From Littorina saxatilis (lineage: Eukaryota > Mollusca > Gastropoda > Littorinimorpha > Littorinidae): a stretch of DNA of 64,000 nt. The stretch lies in NCBI RefSeq assembly GCF_037325665.1, contig NC_090260.1, positions 48,992,967 to 49,056,966 on the forward strand. Reading direction: 5' to 3'. Numbering within the stretch: the first letter of the stretch is position 1; the number at the start of each line of letters is the position of its first letter. Positions 26,646-38,495 of this stretch are shown one piece after another. Made by a program: the position numbers and the translations under genes. The notes beneath the pieces were generated by a model, which did not search any database, was not told the DNA's origin, and was given only the letters and a program-made list of their open reading frames with translations.

Positions 26646-26733
26646 ATAATGAACTTGCTGCCCTCTGTTGTTTAGATCCTGTTGAAACTTATCAAAGTGT
26701 AAAACTATGGCATGCCGTTGTTGTCACTTGCAG

Positions 26734-26853
26734 ACCAATTTGAGGCGATGACGGACGAGCTTGAGCGACGCAGGGAGGAATGTCTCCAACTGCGAGCCAT
26801 GATGGCCGACCGCCTCATCACCACGCACAGCATCGGCAAGGAGTCCTATGGAG
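26734..26853 (+). CDS. Myo5: Myosin V tail exon E
   Basis: A 120-nt exon, phase 1-1; acceptor CACTTGCAG|ACCAAT, donor GGAG|GTACTT. It encodes (D)QFEAMTDELERRREECLQL, then RAMMADRLITTHSIGKESYG. It matches vertebrate myosin Va [32 protein letters not shown], the coiled coil leading to the region where vertebrate isoforms carry dynein-light-chain and other alternative exons. It follows C directly or through D, and two decayed copies lie within 350 bp upstream. Confidence 0.92.
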
Positions 26854-27316
26854 GTACTTTTTTTTATTTTTAAATAATAAAAAAAATGAATTAATTTAAG
26901 GAGATGTGACTTAATCTGAACAAGTCACAATTTCTACAAATTATTCAAAACAGTGTGAGACTTTGGCAGATTTCATTATTATGCATAAAGAGTCGTAGGA
27001 TGGGTACACAAGTCATTTTTTTTGGTCAAATTTGTTGAAAGTAGTTTAGGGATGCAGTACTGGTAGAAGGGCTGATGGCGGTATTTTGAAGATGATTGCA
27101 GGTTTAAGAAATATTAGTCTACTAGCAAGATTTACTCGGCTCTGCCCAGCTCGCTCCGAGATACAACCAAGTATGTAACCATGCATCAGCCCAGTTAATG
27201 ATGCACAAACACACACACACACACACACACAATGACAAATATATATCAGATTACGTATTCACAACATTCCAGAGGAGTCTTACAGAGATACATGTTGTAG
27301 TCACAATTCTTTTTTT
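26854..27316. other. Intron between E and F, no gene seen
   Basis: AT-rich, with a short (CA)n at about 27210-27230. Confidence 0.5.
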
Positions 27317-27745
27317 GGGCGGGGACGTAGCTCAGTTGGTAGCGCGCTGGCTTTGTAGCCAGTTTGGTCGCTATCAGCGTGGGTTCGATCCCCACGTTCG
27401 CGTTCGGCGAGAGATTTATTTCTGGGAGTCAACTTTGTGCAGACTCTCTTCGGTGTCCGAACACCCCCGTGTGCACACATGCGCACGAAAAAGATCCCAC
27501 GTTCACAGCGAAAGTCTCAGGGCTTGGGAAACACGAAGACACGCATGCATCATCTCTCGTCTCTGATTATCATGATCGTATTTTCGATACTTTGACGAGA
27601 CAAACCCAATGCTGGTGTATCGAAGAAGACATCCACAGCGGGCTTGTTCGAATCAAAGTATCACACCATATCTTCAGCGTATTACCAATACCTGTCCCAA
27701 TATAGACCACTTGGTCTAAGAGGACGTTAAACCCTAATAGTCAGT
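27317..27745 (+). repeat. tRNA-headed SINE, full length
   Basis: Head GGCGGGGACGTAGCTCAGTT with B box GGGTTCGATCCCCACG; the first 75 bases fold like a tRNA with a short anticodon stem CTGGC/GCCAG. Body GTGTCCGAACACCCCCGTGT, then a third body type ending TTGGTCTAAGAGGACGTTAA ACCC. Not a functional tRNA gene: it continues into the SINE body. Confidence 0.8.
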
Positions 27746-27882
27746 CACAATTCTTTTTCTTTTTTTTTAATGTGTTGAAAATACTTGTAATAGATGTTAA
27801 TCCAGAAATTGTTTTGCCCACAGTCTATGCCAGTGAGAGCTATGAATTAAAAGTGACCTAGTTTGACTTTGTGACCTTTCAG

Positions 27883-27952
27883 GTCATGATGACATCATCA
27901 ATGAGGACAATGAACTGGAGATGGCCTACAAGACCCAGAAAGATCTCAACAG
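27883..27952 (+). CDS. Myo5: Myosin V tail exon F
   Basis: A 70-nt exon, phase 1 in and phase 2 out; acceptor CTTTCAG|GTCATG, donor AACAG|GTCAGC. It encodes (G)HDDIINEDNELEMAYKTQ KDLN(R), matching vertebrate myosin Va DYHELNEDGELWLVYEGLKQANR almost residue for residue in the acidic part. This is the short conserved stretch just before the last coiled coil. It joins exon G (62442) through the split codon AG|G, giving NR-LLQ, as in the vertebrate ANRLLESQ. Confidence 0.95.
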
Positions 27953-28342
27953 GTCAGCCATCCCTGTTGTTACTGTCTGTGGGTCTTTCTTTGTCTCTTT
28001 GTTAAATGTCTCTTTCTTTGTCTCTTTCTTTGTCTCTGTTAATTATTCTCTTTGTTAAATGTCTGATTGTTAAATGTCTGTTTCTTTGCCTTTTTGTTTG
28101 TTCGTTGTCTCGAAATTGTTCTCTTTGTCTCTCTGTTTATTTCTTTGTTGTGTATCTGTAATGCGGCTGTGCCTGGTTGGCTGGTGATGATGTAGGTAAC
28201 TGGCGTTGTTGAGGGGAAAGGGGGACTGCATAGACATGGCGGCCTGGTGTAGTTGGGTGGCCGCCAGTGATGTTTCAAATGTCTCTACAGTATCAGTGGA
28301 CAGTGGACAGTATCGTTGTGCAGTGTGTTCCACTCGTGTGCT

Positions 28343-28826
28343 GTGCGTCCTGATTGTTGCTGGACGGTTGATTGGTTGGTTGCTCTGTGGGTCCTGATTG
28401 TTGCTGGACGGTTGATTGGTTGGTTGCTCTGTGGGTCCTGATTGTTGCTGGACGGTTGATTGGTTGGTTGCTCTGTGCGTCCTGATTGTTGCTGGACGGT
28501 TGATTGGTTGGTTGCTCTGTGGGTCCTGATTGTTGCTGGACGGTTGATTGGTTGGTTGCTCTGTGGGTCCTGATTGTTGCTGGACGGTTGATTGGTTGGT
28601 TGCTCTGTGGGTCCTGATTGTTGCTGGACGGTTGATTGGTTGGTTGCTCTGTGGGTCCTGATTGTTGCTGGACGGTTGATTGGTTGGTTGCTCTGTGGGT
28701 CCTGATTGTTGCTGGACGGTTGATTGGTTGGTTGCTCTGTGGGTCCTGATTGTTGCTGGACGGTTGATTGGTTGGTTGCTCTGTGGGTCCTGATTGTTGC
28801 TGGACGGTTGATTGGTTGGTTGCTCG
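28343..28826 (+). repeat. 44-bp minisatellite x 11
   Basis: Eleven almost identical units (GTGGGTCCTGATTGTTGCTG GACGGTTGATTGGTTGGTTG CTCT); the only common variant is gtgcgtcc for gtgggtcc. Long minus-strand Gln/Pro/Asn ORFs are by-products. Confidence 0.97.
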
Positions 28827-29188
28827 TGTGTCTCGGTTGCTTTTGTGTTTGTTTCAAAATGTTACACCTGCCAGTCCTGATGACAACAGACACACTCATC
28901 AAAGTCTTTGGCATCATCCATCCTGTAGTGAAACTGAAGACCTGTCTGTCTGTTTGTCTGTGACTGTCTGTTTGTCTGTCCATCTCCCAGACACAGAGGA
29001 CAATAGGTCATTTGGACCTGGATTCAAAATACGTGTACATGTATGTATATATAATATATATACATATTGATGAAAATGTCCTGGCCGCCTGTTTGTCTGA
29101 GAACAGTTTTGTAAGACAAGGCATTGCACCTCAAACCTGTTATTGTTGTGTAAAATAAAGTTCAGTCCTCACTGATCAGTCTGTTGGT

Positions 29189-29388
29189 NNNNNNNNNNNN
29201 NNNNNNNNNNNNNNNNNNNNNNNNNNNNNNNNNNNNNNNNNNNNNNNNNNNNNNNNNNNNNNNNNNNNNNNNNNNNNNNNNNNNNNNNNNNNNNNNNNNN
29301 NNNNNNNNNNNNNNNNNNNNNNNNNNNNNNNNNNNNNNNNNNNNNNNNNNNNNNNNNNNNNNNNNNNNNNNNNNNNNNNNNNNNNNNN
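29189..29388. other. Assembly gap (200 N)
   Basis: Exactly 200 N followed by (TC)n, so the join fell in a microsatellite. Confidence 1.
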
Positions 29389-29432
<44 letters not shown>

Positions 29433-30077
29433 ATGAGTCATAAAACACAGCCACAGTGAAAAGGTGAGATCAGAGTATATTAACATTCTGTCAGTGATAC
29501 AGACATGCAATGTCAAAATCCTACTTCTAGTTACATGAAGCTTTCCCTCAGATATTTAATATCTGTTCTGCTTTGTAATCCAATCCGTTCTGGTCACACA
29601 CCCACCGGCTCTCCCCGCCCCCCATCCAAACCACCTCTGCCCCAAACTGCATGTGCTCTGCAGAAAAAAAATTGGTTACAAAGTTGTTTGACACGTAGCT
29701 AGCTATCCCTTTGGTTTCTCCATTTCATATTCGTTCTCCCTTTCAGGATCTACTATAGCTTGTACAAACACAATTTAACTGTGTATTGTAATGGAATTTA
29801 GTTACTGTTTACCCAGTACAACCAACACAACTTATTCAAACAGATGTTCTTTCACACTTTAAAAAGAAACTTACATATGATTTGAACAGCCAACAATCTA
29901 TAAACAAAAAATAAAGTAAATGTTTTTTATTTTTTTATTTAAACAAATTCTCAGTAGAGAGGGATTCTTGAAACAGGTGTAAATCTATTCACACAAAGAA
30001 GAGTGAAAAAAACCAGGTGGTAATAATTATAGAGGGAGTCTTAAGATGTAGGGTCTGAGAACATATGTTTTCATCTA
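29389..30077. other. Intron, no gene seen
   Basis: (TC)n at 29389-29428, then AT-rich sequence with no recognisable exon. Confidence 0.5.
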
Positions 30078-30155
30078 CAGTGGAACCCCTATTTTAAGAC
30101 CCTTCAATTTTAGACACCCTCCCCTTTAAGATCCTGGTGTCTCAGACTTTCTGTG
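30078..30155. repeat. 'AACCCCCCTTTTAAGACC' dispersed repeat
   Basis: ACAGTGGAACCCCTATTTTA AGACCC... with CCCTTTAAGATCCTGG. A second half copy follows the SINE at 30490-30565 (TTTTAAGATCCCTCC...AGTGTTCCGCTGTAG), so the SINE at 30184 has split one copy in two. Confidence 0.65.
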
Positions 30156-30183
30156 AATAACCTCTTTAAAATTACTTATATTT

Positions 30184-30490
30184 TAGGGCGGGGATGTAGC
30201 TCAGTCGGTAGCGCGCTGGATTTGTATCCAGTTGGCCGCTGTCAGCGTGAGTTCGTCCCCACGTTCGGCGAGAGATTTATTTCAACTTTGTGTGCCGATT
30301 CTCCTCAGTGTCCGAACACCCCCGAAAAAGATCCTGTAATCCATGTCAGAGTTCGGTGGGTTATAGAAACACGAAAATACCCAGCATGCTTCCTCCGAAA
30401 GCGGCGTATGGCTGCCTAAATGGCGGGGTAAAAACGGTCATACACGTGAAAGCCGTGGGAGTTTCAGCCCACGAACAAACAAACAAACTT
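30184..30490 (+). repeat. tRNA-headed SINE inserted in another repeat
   Basis: Head GGGCGGGGATGTAGCTCAGT, then GTGTCCGAACACCCCCGAAA and the body GATCCTGTAATCCATGTCAG ... CGGCGTATGGCTGCCTAAAT; tail (AAAC)n. Sits within a split 'AACCCC' repeat. Confidence 0.8.
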
Positions 30491-30819
30491 GTATTTTAAG
30501 ATCCCTCCTCCTAAGACCCGAGTTGTGAGACTTTTGGAGCTAGGTCTCAAATTGAGTGTTCCGCTGTAGTGGTCAGAGGTAAACTTAGTTTTGTGACTCC
30601 CCCGGTGTGGTGACATGGACTGACCCAGTGTGAGTGTGACATGGAGGCCCTGTCCCACCTGAGAGTTGACTCTAGGGATGTCAGGGTCGCCTATTAGCCT
30701 ACCTCCCCCTCTCACGCTCCACTTTCCAGATGGGGCCCTGTCGGGGTTGGTGTTTGTGTGGGAACGGTGACACGCGAAGGTGTTAGCTGCTTGGGATTCT
30801 TTCAAAGCCGCTTGGCAGT

Positions 30820-31015
30820 TCTTGTCTCTTTGTCTGTCTTTCTTGTCTGTCTTTCTTGTCTGTCTTTCTTGTCTGTCTTTCTTGATTTAAGGCAGTCTTT
30901 GTTTGTCTTTCTTTCTTTCTTTCTGTATTTCATTATGTCTTTCAGTCTTTCAACATTTGTCGGCAGTTATTGTTGACGTGTGCGTATACGTGTGTGTGTA
31001 TGTTGTGCGTGTGTG

Positions 31016-31050
<35 letters not shown>

Positions 31051-31123
31051 AGTGTGTGTGTATGCGTGTGTGCATGTGTGTGTGAGTGTGTGTTTTGTGT
31101 GTGTGTGTGTGTGTGTGTATGCG

Positions 31124-31190
<67 letters not shown>
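30820..31190 (+). repeat. TCTTTCTTG short tandem repeat and (TG)n microsatellite
   Basis: (TTGTCTGTCTTTC)n at about 30822-30885, then impure and pure (TG)n from 30980 to 31190. Confidence 0.95.
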
Positions 31191-31194
<4 letters not shown>

Positions 31195-31509
31195 TCTCTC
31201 GTGCGTGACCAATACAAATCATTGTAATTTAAAATCGAGGAAAAAGTTTGTTTCGCTACGCTGCGTGCAACTCTTGTCTCCGCGTCTTACTTCCCTCTAA
31301 CACAATGGTGACCTCTGTTCCTGTGCGCGTCATTCAACTTGAGTCCAAGAGGATGCACTTGAAAGAAAGGAATGAGAGAATGCTTACTGTCCTGCAGATC
31401 GGAACAATCTTCTTCTTAACCCACCAGGCGGCAGCGACCGGGATTCGAACTCACGACAGCAGACTACCGTGGTTGGTAGCAACCCCATAGACAATGACAT
31501 AAAACAACA

Positions 31510-31740
31510 ACAACAGGTGTTTCGCTGTACCTCGCTGCAACACCGAACAATACAGACAGCCGTTCTTCCCACGATCCACACTAGAGTGGAATCACCTGGA
31601 CAACATAGTTGTCCACTCAGACTCTACTGAGGCATTCAAGTCGGCGCTAACCACCAGCCGCCGCTAGACGACGTCGCTGCGCACACCCACCCGTCACGCC
31701 AAAGCCAGCAATCTGGATGCTAGCGACGTACCCTACAGAT
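31510..31740 (+). mobile_element. LINE fragment: end of reverse-transcriptase ORF
   Basis: Reads NTEQYRQPFFPRSTLEWNHL, then DNIVVHSDSTEAFKSALTTS and a stop. This is the typical C-terminus of non-LTR retrotransposon ORF2 (pattern ...FFPR(T)I.(D)WN.LP ... S.(E)FK..L). 5' truncated, with a SINE head fragment on the left (31418-31460, minus strand) and another on the right (31748-31812, minus strand). Confidence 0.65.
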
Positions 31741-32309
31741 ACAGAGACCTCCCGATTAGGAGGCCGACGTCTTACCACCACGCCCTTACCACCACGCCGC
31801 TGCGCCCGTCGGGGTCGCCATTTGAAATCTGTCCCAGATTTTTACATGGGATAAAACTACCCCGACACTGGACCACATACCTAAATGTAACGGTCTCACT
31901 GCTTCCAGTGAAGAGGGGTTTTTTTATGAATTAATTTCGCTAATTGCCACTCATGTGGAAGGACTGTGTCTTTTTGACAGTCGATTTTCTATTTTCTGTT
32001 GCGTGAACATGTCAGACGGAGTTTCCTCAATAGGCACATGGGCGTAAAATCTGTACATGGTGCGTTTATAAAACATAGCGATAAGAGACAACTGTTCACT
32101 ATTGGAAGCGGGGGGGGGAATAAAGAACGGCAGCATGTTTTCACAACCATCCACAGTTAAATTAGTGAATTATTTTTCCCTATAGAGGGCGGAGTTTGCA
32201 GGTAAAACATGCCCCTCTGCTTGTGCAAATTGGGCGGTCTCCCCTCTACCCCACCCCCTCCGTTCCTTCCAGGCTTTGTACGTTTTGCTTTGGCAAATTT
32301 GTGCGTCTG

Positions 32310-32700
32310 TCTGCTAGCGTTTTTTCGCCCCCCCCCCCCCCCCCCCCCCCCCCCTCCTTCTGTTGGCCCTAGACCCTTTACCCCAGGCCCACCCCTCTCT
32401 CTCTCGGTCTCTGTCTGTCTGTCTCTCTCTGTCTCTCTTTCTCTCTGTCTGTCTCTGTCTCTATCTTTCTCTAATTATCTGTCCCTCTCTGTCTCTCTCC
32501 CTGTCTCTCTTTCTCTCTGTCTGTCTCCACTCTGTGTCTTGGTTTCAGTTGGGCCCTCTAATTTTCCTTTTTCTTTTGATGTTTTTTGGAATGTGTGGAC
32601 CTTTCGTTGTGCTAATTCTCACTTCCTCTGCTCCTCACATTTCTCGTCATTTTCTCTCTCTAACCCCCCCCCCCCCCCCACCTCTCACTCCACAGGCTCC
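32310..32700 (+). repeat. C-run and (TC/TG)n pyrimidine-rich tract
   Basis: A run of about 25 C near 32330-32354, then (TCTC/TGTC)n to 32525, and another C-run at 32666-32679. No gene. Confidence 0.9.
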
Positions 32701-32783
32701 TGTCTCCCACCTCCCTACATCGTGTCAACCATTACTGTGTTCTAGATGGTCGAACTTGTAGCAGAGACGTGTACGAGTAGATA

Positions 32784-32916
32784 TTACGTCACCCGTGACT
32801 CACTCTTTTCTCCAATGTTCCAAATGCATAATTATATATAGTTACGTTGTTTTGCTCCCACCAAGACTGCAGATCTTGGCAAACGCGTGACGTAAAAACT
32901 AAATTTGATGACGTTA
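32784..32916. promoter_or_regulatory. Cluster of three CRE/ATF-like sites
   Basis: TTACGTCA (32784-32791), TGACGTAA (32888-32895) and TGACGTTA (32909-32916), with GTGACTCACTC (AP-1-like) at about 32795. The surroundings, to about 33080, are non-repetitive and less AT-rich than the rest of the intron. This could be an enhancer or an intragenic promoter; no first exon with a convincing start and donor was found. Confidence 0.3.
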
Positions 32917-33279
32917 CCCGTTCACGTTCACGCACACGTCCTGAAAAGTGCTGATCTAGATCTTGCTATTAGCTTGAACGCGGAGGAGCTCAGTTCCTGG
33001 ATTCTTTTTCTCGGTTAAGGTGGATTCAGGCTGACTGTCCACATCACGGACACATCGCACTGGAGGTGGCGGATCGCAAATGTAGAGAAAGAGAGAACAT
33101 TTTCAGAAATTATTTATCGTGGAAAGCTGTTTTACCAGTACATTGAACACACGTACACCCTAGCTCGAAGGAAAAACAGAGAGTGAGAGAGAGCGCGTAT
33201 TTGAAGTGAGAGATGTGTACAAGAGAGAGAGAGTGTGTGTGTATGTGGGGAGGGGGTGTATGTGTGTGTGGTAGGGGTA

Positions 33280-33311
33280 CCTCTCTCTCTTTCTCTCTCT
33301 GTCTCTCTGTC

Positions 33312-33358
<47 letters not shown>

Positions 33359-33392
33359 GTGTCTTTCTCTGTCTCTCTCTCTGTCTCTCTCC

Positions 33393-33462
<70 letters not shown>
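33280..33462 (+). repeat. (TC)n microsatellite
   Basis: Impure (TC)n; Ser/Leu or Arg/Glu ORFs on either strand are by-products. Confidence 0.95.
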
Positions 33463-33464
<2 letters not shown>

Positions 33465-33466
<2 letters not shown>

Positions 33467-33770
33467 CAGGATCATCTCTGTGGAATTCTTTGCCAATAGA
33501 AATCAAACGATCCGCATCATTAAAGGCCTTTAAAAGGCAGTTGCACTCACATTTGAGCACACTATAAACTGCCCCTGATGTCTAGTTTCCATTGTGTACT
33601 CGGATAATGTATGCAATGCTCTTAAGTGTTTTGTTTTTATGTTTATACTCGACCATTATTTTGATGTTTTACTAGTTTAATACTTTGATTAGATACTGTT
33701 CCTTTTAGGTATGAAATGATAGCATGTGCTTGTGTGTAGATATGCGAGCGCACGCTCGCGCGCGCGAGCA

Positions 33771-33801
<31 letters not shown>

Positions 33802-33854
33802 ACGTGTGTGTGTGTGTATGTGTGTGTGCATGTGTGTGTGCATGTGTGTGTGTG

Positions 33855-33898
<44 letters not shown>

Positions 33899-34069
33899 TT
33901 TATGTGTGCATGTGTGTGTGTATACGTGGGTGTGGGTGTGTGTGTATGTGCGCAGTCTTTGCTTTCGTTTACAATTATTCTCTGTATATGTTCCAAGGAC
34001 AGGTTGGAAGATTAGGCTAAGCCTAAAACCTTTATCCTTATGTAATAAAGTTCTGAGTTCTGAGTTCTC
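33465..34069 (+). mobile_element. LINE 3' end (CR1/L2-like)
   Basis: Reads GSSLWNSLPIEIKRSASLKA then FKRQLHSHLSTL and a stop, the usual C-terminus of a CR1/L2-clade reverse-transcriptase ORF. The 3' UTR follows and ends GTAATAAAGTTCTGAGTTCT GAG, a short tandem 3' tail of that clade. A (TG)n microsatellite (33770-33950) has grown within the UTR. 5' truncated. Confidence 0.8.
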
Positions 34070-34117
34070 CCTCTCTTTCTGTCTCTCTCTCTCTCTGTGT
34101 CTCTCCCTGTCTCTTTA

Positions 34118-34166
<49 letters not shown>
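34070..34166 (+). repeat. (TC)n microsatellite
   Basis: Follows the LINE tail directly. Confidence 0.9.
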
Positions 34167-34172
<6 letters not shown>

Positions 34173-34374
34173 TCTTCTTGGATGTTCATCCTTTATTAAA
34201 TACCATGTGCCTGTGGGTCACATTTGCCTTTTTGTCTCATAGTCAAAGAATACCCCCTTTCCTGGGGTCCTGATTTGGCCTATATGGTCCGCTGGACCCA
34301 AAAAGCAACTGACTAACTAACTCCCCTTTCCTTCTGTCAGTCCCCCCCCCCCCCCCCCTTCCTCTATCTCTAGT

Positions 34375-34742
34375 TCCTAAGGCCAAAAAAAATTGTCTGT
34401 TTCTGGTCACCCGACCGACCCTAAATTTCGGCGCCGACCCTAAACTTTTTTTTTCCAAACTCAATTTTTTTTTTTTTTTTTTTTGAGGTAAAGGACAGGG
34501 TGAAAAAAATGAACAACAAAAACGTGTGAAAACGAAAGTCCGCTGACGATTTGTAAATGTGTTGAGTGTCTTGTCTCTATGTATAGTGAATCCAGTCTCT
34601 TTGCGCGATTTTTAAAGTTAGTTTTATTGGTCTACATTTGGGGTAAAAAAAAATTTAAAAATAAAAAATCCCAACCTACCGACCCTATTTTTTTTTTTTA
34701 GCCATGTTACCAGAAACAGACAATTTTTTTTTTGCCTAATGT
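34375..34742. repeat. 'ACCCGACCGACCCTAAA' dispersed repeat
   Basis: Begins near AAGGCCAAAAAAAATTGTCT and carries GGTCACCCGACCGACCCTAA, long T runs and, at the far end, ATTTTTTTTTTGCCTAAT: the ends are partly complementary. Related sequence at 9590-9720, 46660-46970 and 55705-55735. Confidence 0.6.
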
Positions 34743-34937
34743 TCTTAAGTGTAGTGTTGATCCCTTACCAACTGCCATGTGCCTGTCAGCGGTCCGTCAA
34801 CAGACATGCATGCAGGAAGGAAGAAAGTAGGTTAATTACAGGTGTTCCCTGTTGTCACCTGCATGGTGCGTCACGTGATTTGGCCTGTGCACATAGACAG
34901 GTGGTCAGACAGTGTGGTGTTGAAGACTTCGGAGTTC

Positions 34938-35632
<695 letters not shown>

Positions 35633-36059
35633 CGAAAATAACAATATTTTATCTTTGTGTCTTTCTGTCTATCCCTCGCTACCCGTTTAGTGTCGTAGCC
35701 TTTGGCAAAATGAAAGTAGACAGTAGACAGAAAATAGACAGTGCCCCTGGCAGGGCCCCAGCACTGCATACCTTGGCGGGGCGACGGCAAGATCACAGGG
35801 GAGAAGTGGAACAGGGGGACACACAGAAATATGGAGGAAGCGTGACTGGATCGGCGGAACACCGTCCGCTCGGCCCACATCTCCCCTCAGGGGATTCGAA
35901 CCCTGTAAACGATTCATATCTGACCACCGCACCACTTTTATCTCCGACTTTCATCCAGTTTTTGATCGCTACGCGGTGCTGGGAAAAAGTTGATAAGGGT
36001 GTCGTCTGCTGCGACAGCGAAGTAGCAGACGACAGTGTTTTGTGAGCGGTGTGTGATGG

Positions 36060-36464
36060 GTGGCAGGGGATCAAGTTGGTGAAGTTTTTACCTGGCCGTT
36101 TGCTTGGACGTTTGTCTCCCCCGAGGAATTTTGCCGTGTCGGCGATTTGGGGGTGTTTCGGAAAGTGAAAAGAATTTGTGACGAGCGTGCCTCGGTGTTT
36201 GTAAGTGTGTTTTGTGTACAAGGGGAAATGAAGAAACAAACACTGACACTTGGTGAGAGATCGTTGAGAGGATCTTTGCGGATCTCGCTCGCCCCTGTGA
36301 CTTTGAGTGCTGGAGTTGAGAGAGGGAATGTTGTCAGTGTTGACGTGTGTAATACGGAAGTGAGTGTGCTGTGTTGTGTTGAGACGGACGGCGTTCGTGG
36401 GCGTTGCTCTTCATACCCGACAAGGACGTTTCTGTGCGTGTTCATAAGTGTGTGGGATGTGTGA
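36060..36464 (+). other. Unassigned open frame, 134 codons
   Basis: A non-repetitive open frame (ends ...RTFLCVFISVWDV) that begins from a non-ATG codon; the only nearby ATG is out of frame or internal. No known domain, and no matching acceptor or donor that links it to Myo5 phases. Probably chance, but the stretch 35950-36480 is the least repetitive part of this intron region. Confidence 0.15.
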
Positions 36465-36580
36465 CTGTGGGTGTGTGTGCGTGTGTGTGCGTGGTTCTAA
36501 GAGATCTACACAGAAAGGGGGAGACATGAAGAAAGTGAGTGTGTGACTGAGTTGAAGTCCGTGAAGCAGTCTGGATCATA

Positions 36581-37026
<446 letters not shown>

Positions 37027-37164
37027 GGATCATATGATCGCTTATCAGTGGGTAGGGGGAAATAGACGCATTGTACCGGTCTCGATTTGTACCTGTCTCA
37101 TTGGTCAGGGAAGAGTTTACAATGACACAAGCAAGTCCCACACATGCAAGGGGAAATATTTACT

Positions 37165-37544
37165 CAATTTGTTGTAAAATATCAGAAGTGGACGACATGC
37201 TCAACGAACTAGAGTGGCCCTCGCTAGAAGAACGCAGGAAAGAGGCCAGGCTCTCCATGCTGAAGAAGATCACATCGGGATCCGCACATGTGAGGTGCGA
37301 GGAGCTACACCTACTCGCCCCAAGGGCTAGAAGAGGAGTCCCCACAGAGAGACAGCAATTCAAGCGGATCCCAGCGAGAACAAACTACAGAAAGAACAGC
37401 TTCCTCCCAAGAACAATCAGGGACTGGAACGAGACCCCTTCATCCCTCCTCCTCTCACACCCCCAGGCCCCAGACTCCTGCACTGCGCAGGAGTCGAGTT
37501 CCTGCATTGTGCAGGAACTCCCCAGCCCCCAGTAGAATCTAGCT

Positions 37545-37590
<46 letters not shown>

Positions 37591-37663
37591 CTCACTCTTT
37601 GGAATCTGCAACCCTCCACAATGTGACATAATGGTCAGCCAAAATGACCGTGGTCACAATATG

Positions 37664-37690
<27 letters not shown>
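37165..37690 (+). mobile_element. LINE 3' end, 5' truncated
   Basis: The frame reads LEWPSLEERRKEARLSMLKK, then RTNYRKNSFLPRTIRDWNET P, the C-terminal part of a jockey/CR1-group non-LTR reverse-transcriptase ORF, ending at 37535. Then a 3' UTR with a 40-bp T run (37543-37590) and GGTCAGCCAAAATGACCGTG, ending in a (GAA)n tail at 37665-37690. It lies just right of the 8-bp-TSD transposon. Confidence 0.82.
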
Positions 37691-37695
<5 letters not shown>

Positions 37696-37799
37696 TTGTG
37701 AAAGAAACAATTGAAAGTCAGCAGAGACTTTCTACAGAGATTTGTTCTTCTTCTTCTTCCAATAATGTTCAGCGATCAATGAATTGACCATTATTAACA

Positions 37800-37975
37800 T
37801 GTTGGCGAAGTGCAAGTGTGTGTCCTTAACGAAGATTAAAATAAAAAATAAAAAAAATTTAAAAAAAAAATTTAAAAAAAACTTAAAAAAGAGGTGGGGC
37901 AGGGGGAGGGCGGTTACTGTGTTAAAATCTCTTAGCAGAGCAAAAGAGAGAGGGGGGGGGGGGGATTGTGTATAA
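37800..37975. repeat. A-rich and G-run low complexity
   Basis: (A)nTTT runs, then GGGGGGGGGGGG near 37953-37965. No gene. Confidence 0.8.
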
Positions 37976-38040
37976 ATTGCATTAGCTCAAAAGCCCCATT
38001 GGGCCAAAAGGAAAATCAAACCTTGAAACCATCTGTTGCA

Positions 38041-38370
38041 GTGTTGACACTGACAGTGAGAGTTGCAGCTATAGGACACACTGACTTAATTGTGATTACT
38101 GGCTAAGGCCTATAATTATATGTTCTTACTGTAAGTTCTTCATTGTGACTTACAGTGTAGACAGTGAGAGTAGCAGCTATAGGACACACTGACTTAATTG
38201 TGATTACTGGCTAAGGCCTATAATTATATGTTCTTACTGTAAGTTCTGCATTGTGACTTACTGTTACAGTGTAGACAGTGAGAGTAGCAGCTAGGACAAA
38301 CTGACTTAATTGTGATTACTGGCTATATATGTGTTGTTACTGTAACTTCTGCATTGTGACTTAACTTAAG
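38041..38370 (+). repeat. ~114-bp tandem repeat x 3
   Basis: Units begin near 38041, 38155 and 38269 with AGTGTAGACAGTGAGAGTAG and run to GCATTGTGACTTACTG; the third has an internal deletion. Confidence 0.9.
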
Positions 38371-38376
38371 GTAGAC

Positions 38377-38495
38377 AATGACAATGACAAATCTTTATTT
38401 TTCGAGGGTGACAAGAATAAGCATAGATATGCTTTTTTGCATCTGGCCCTCACCCTAAAGAGGGACTAAACTATTTTACCACAACTAGAGACTGA
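38377..38495 (-). mobile_element. LINE 3' tail
   Basis: Minus strand: CCCTCTTTAGGGTGAGGGCC ... CCTCGAAAAATAAAGATTTG and (TCATTG)n. The AATAAA plus TTGTCATTGTC tail is typical of a LINE 3' end. Only about 120 bp remain. Confidence 0.65.

Noticed and set aside
27317-27395. tRNA gene (GGGGACGTAGCTCAGTTGGT)
   Set aside because: It is the head of a SINE: the sequence continues into a body shared with other SINEs, and the anticodon arm is irregular.
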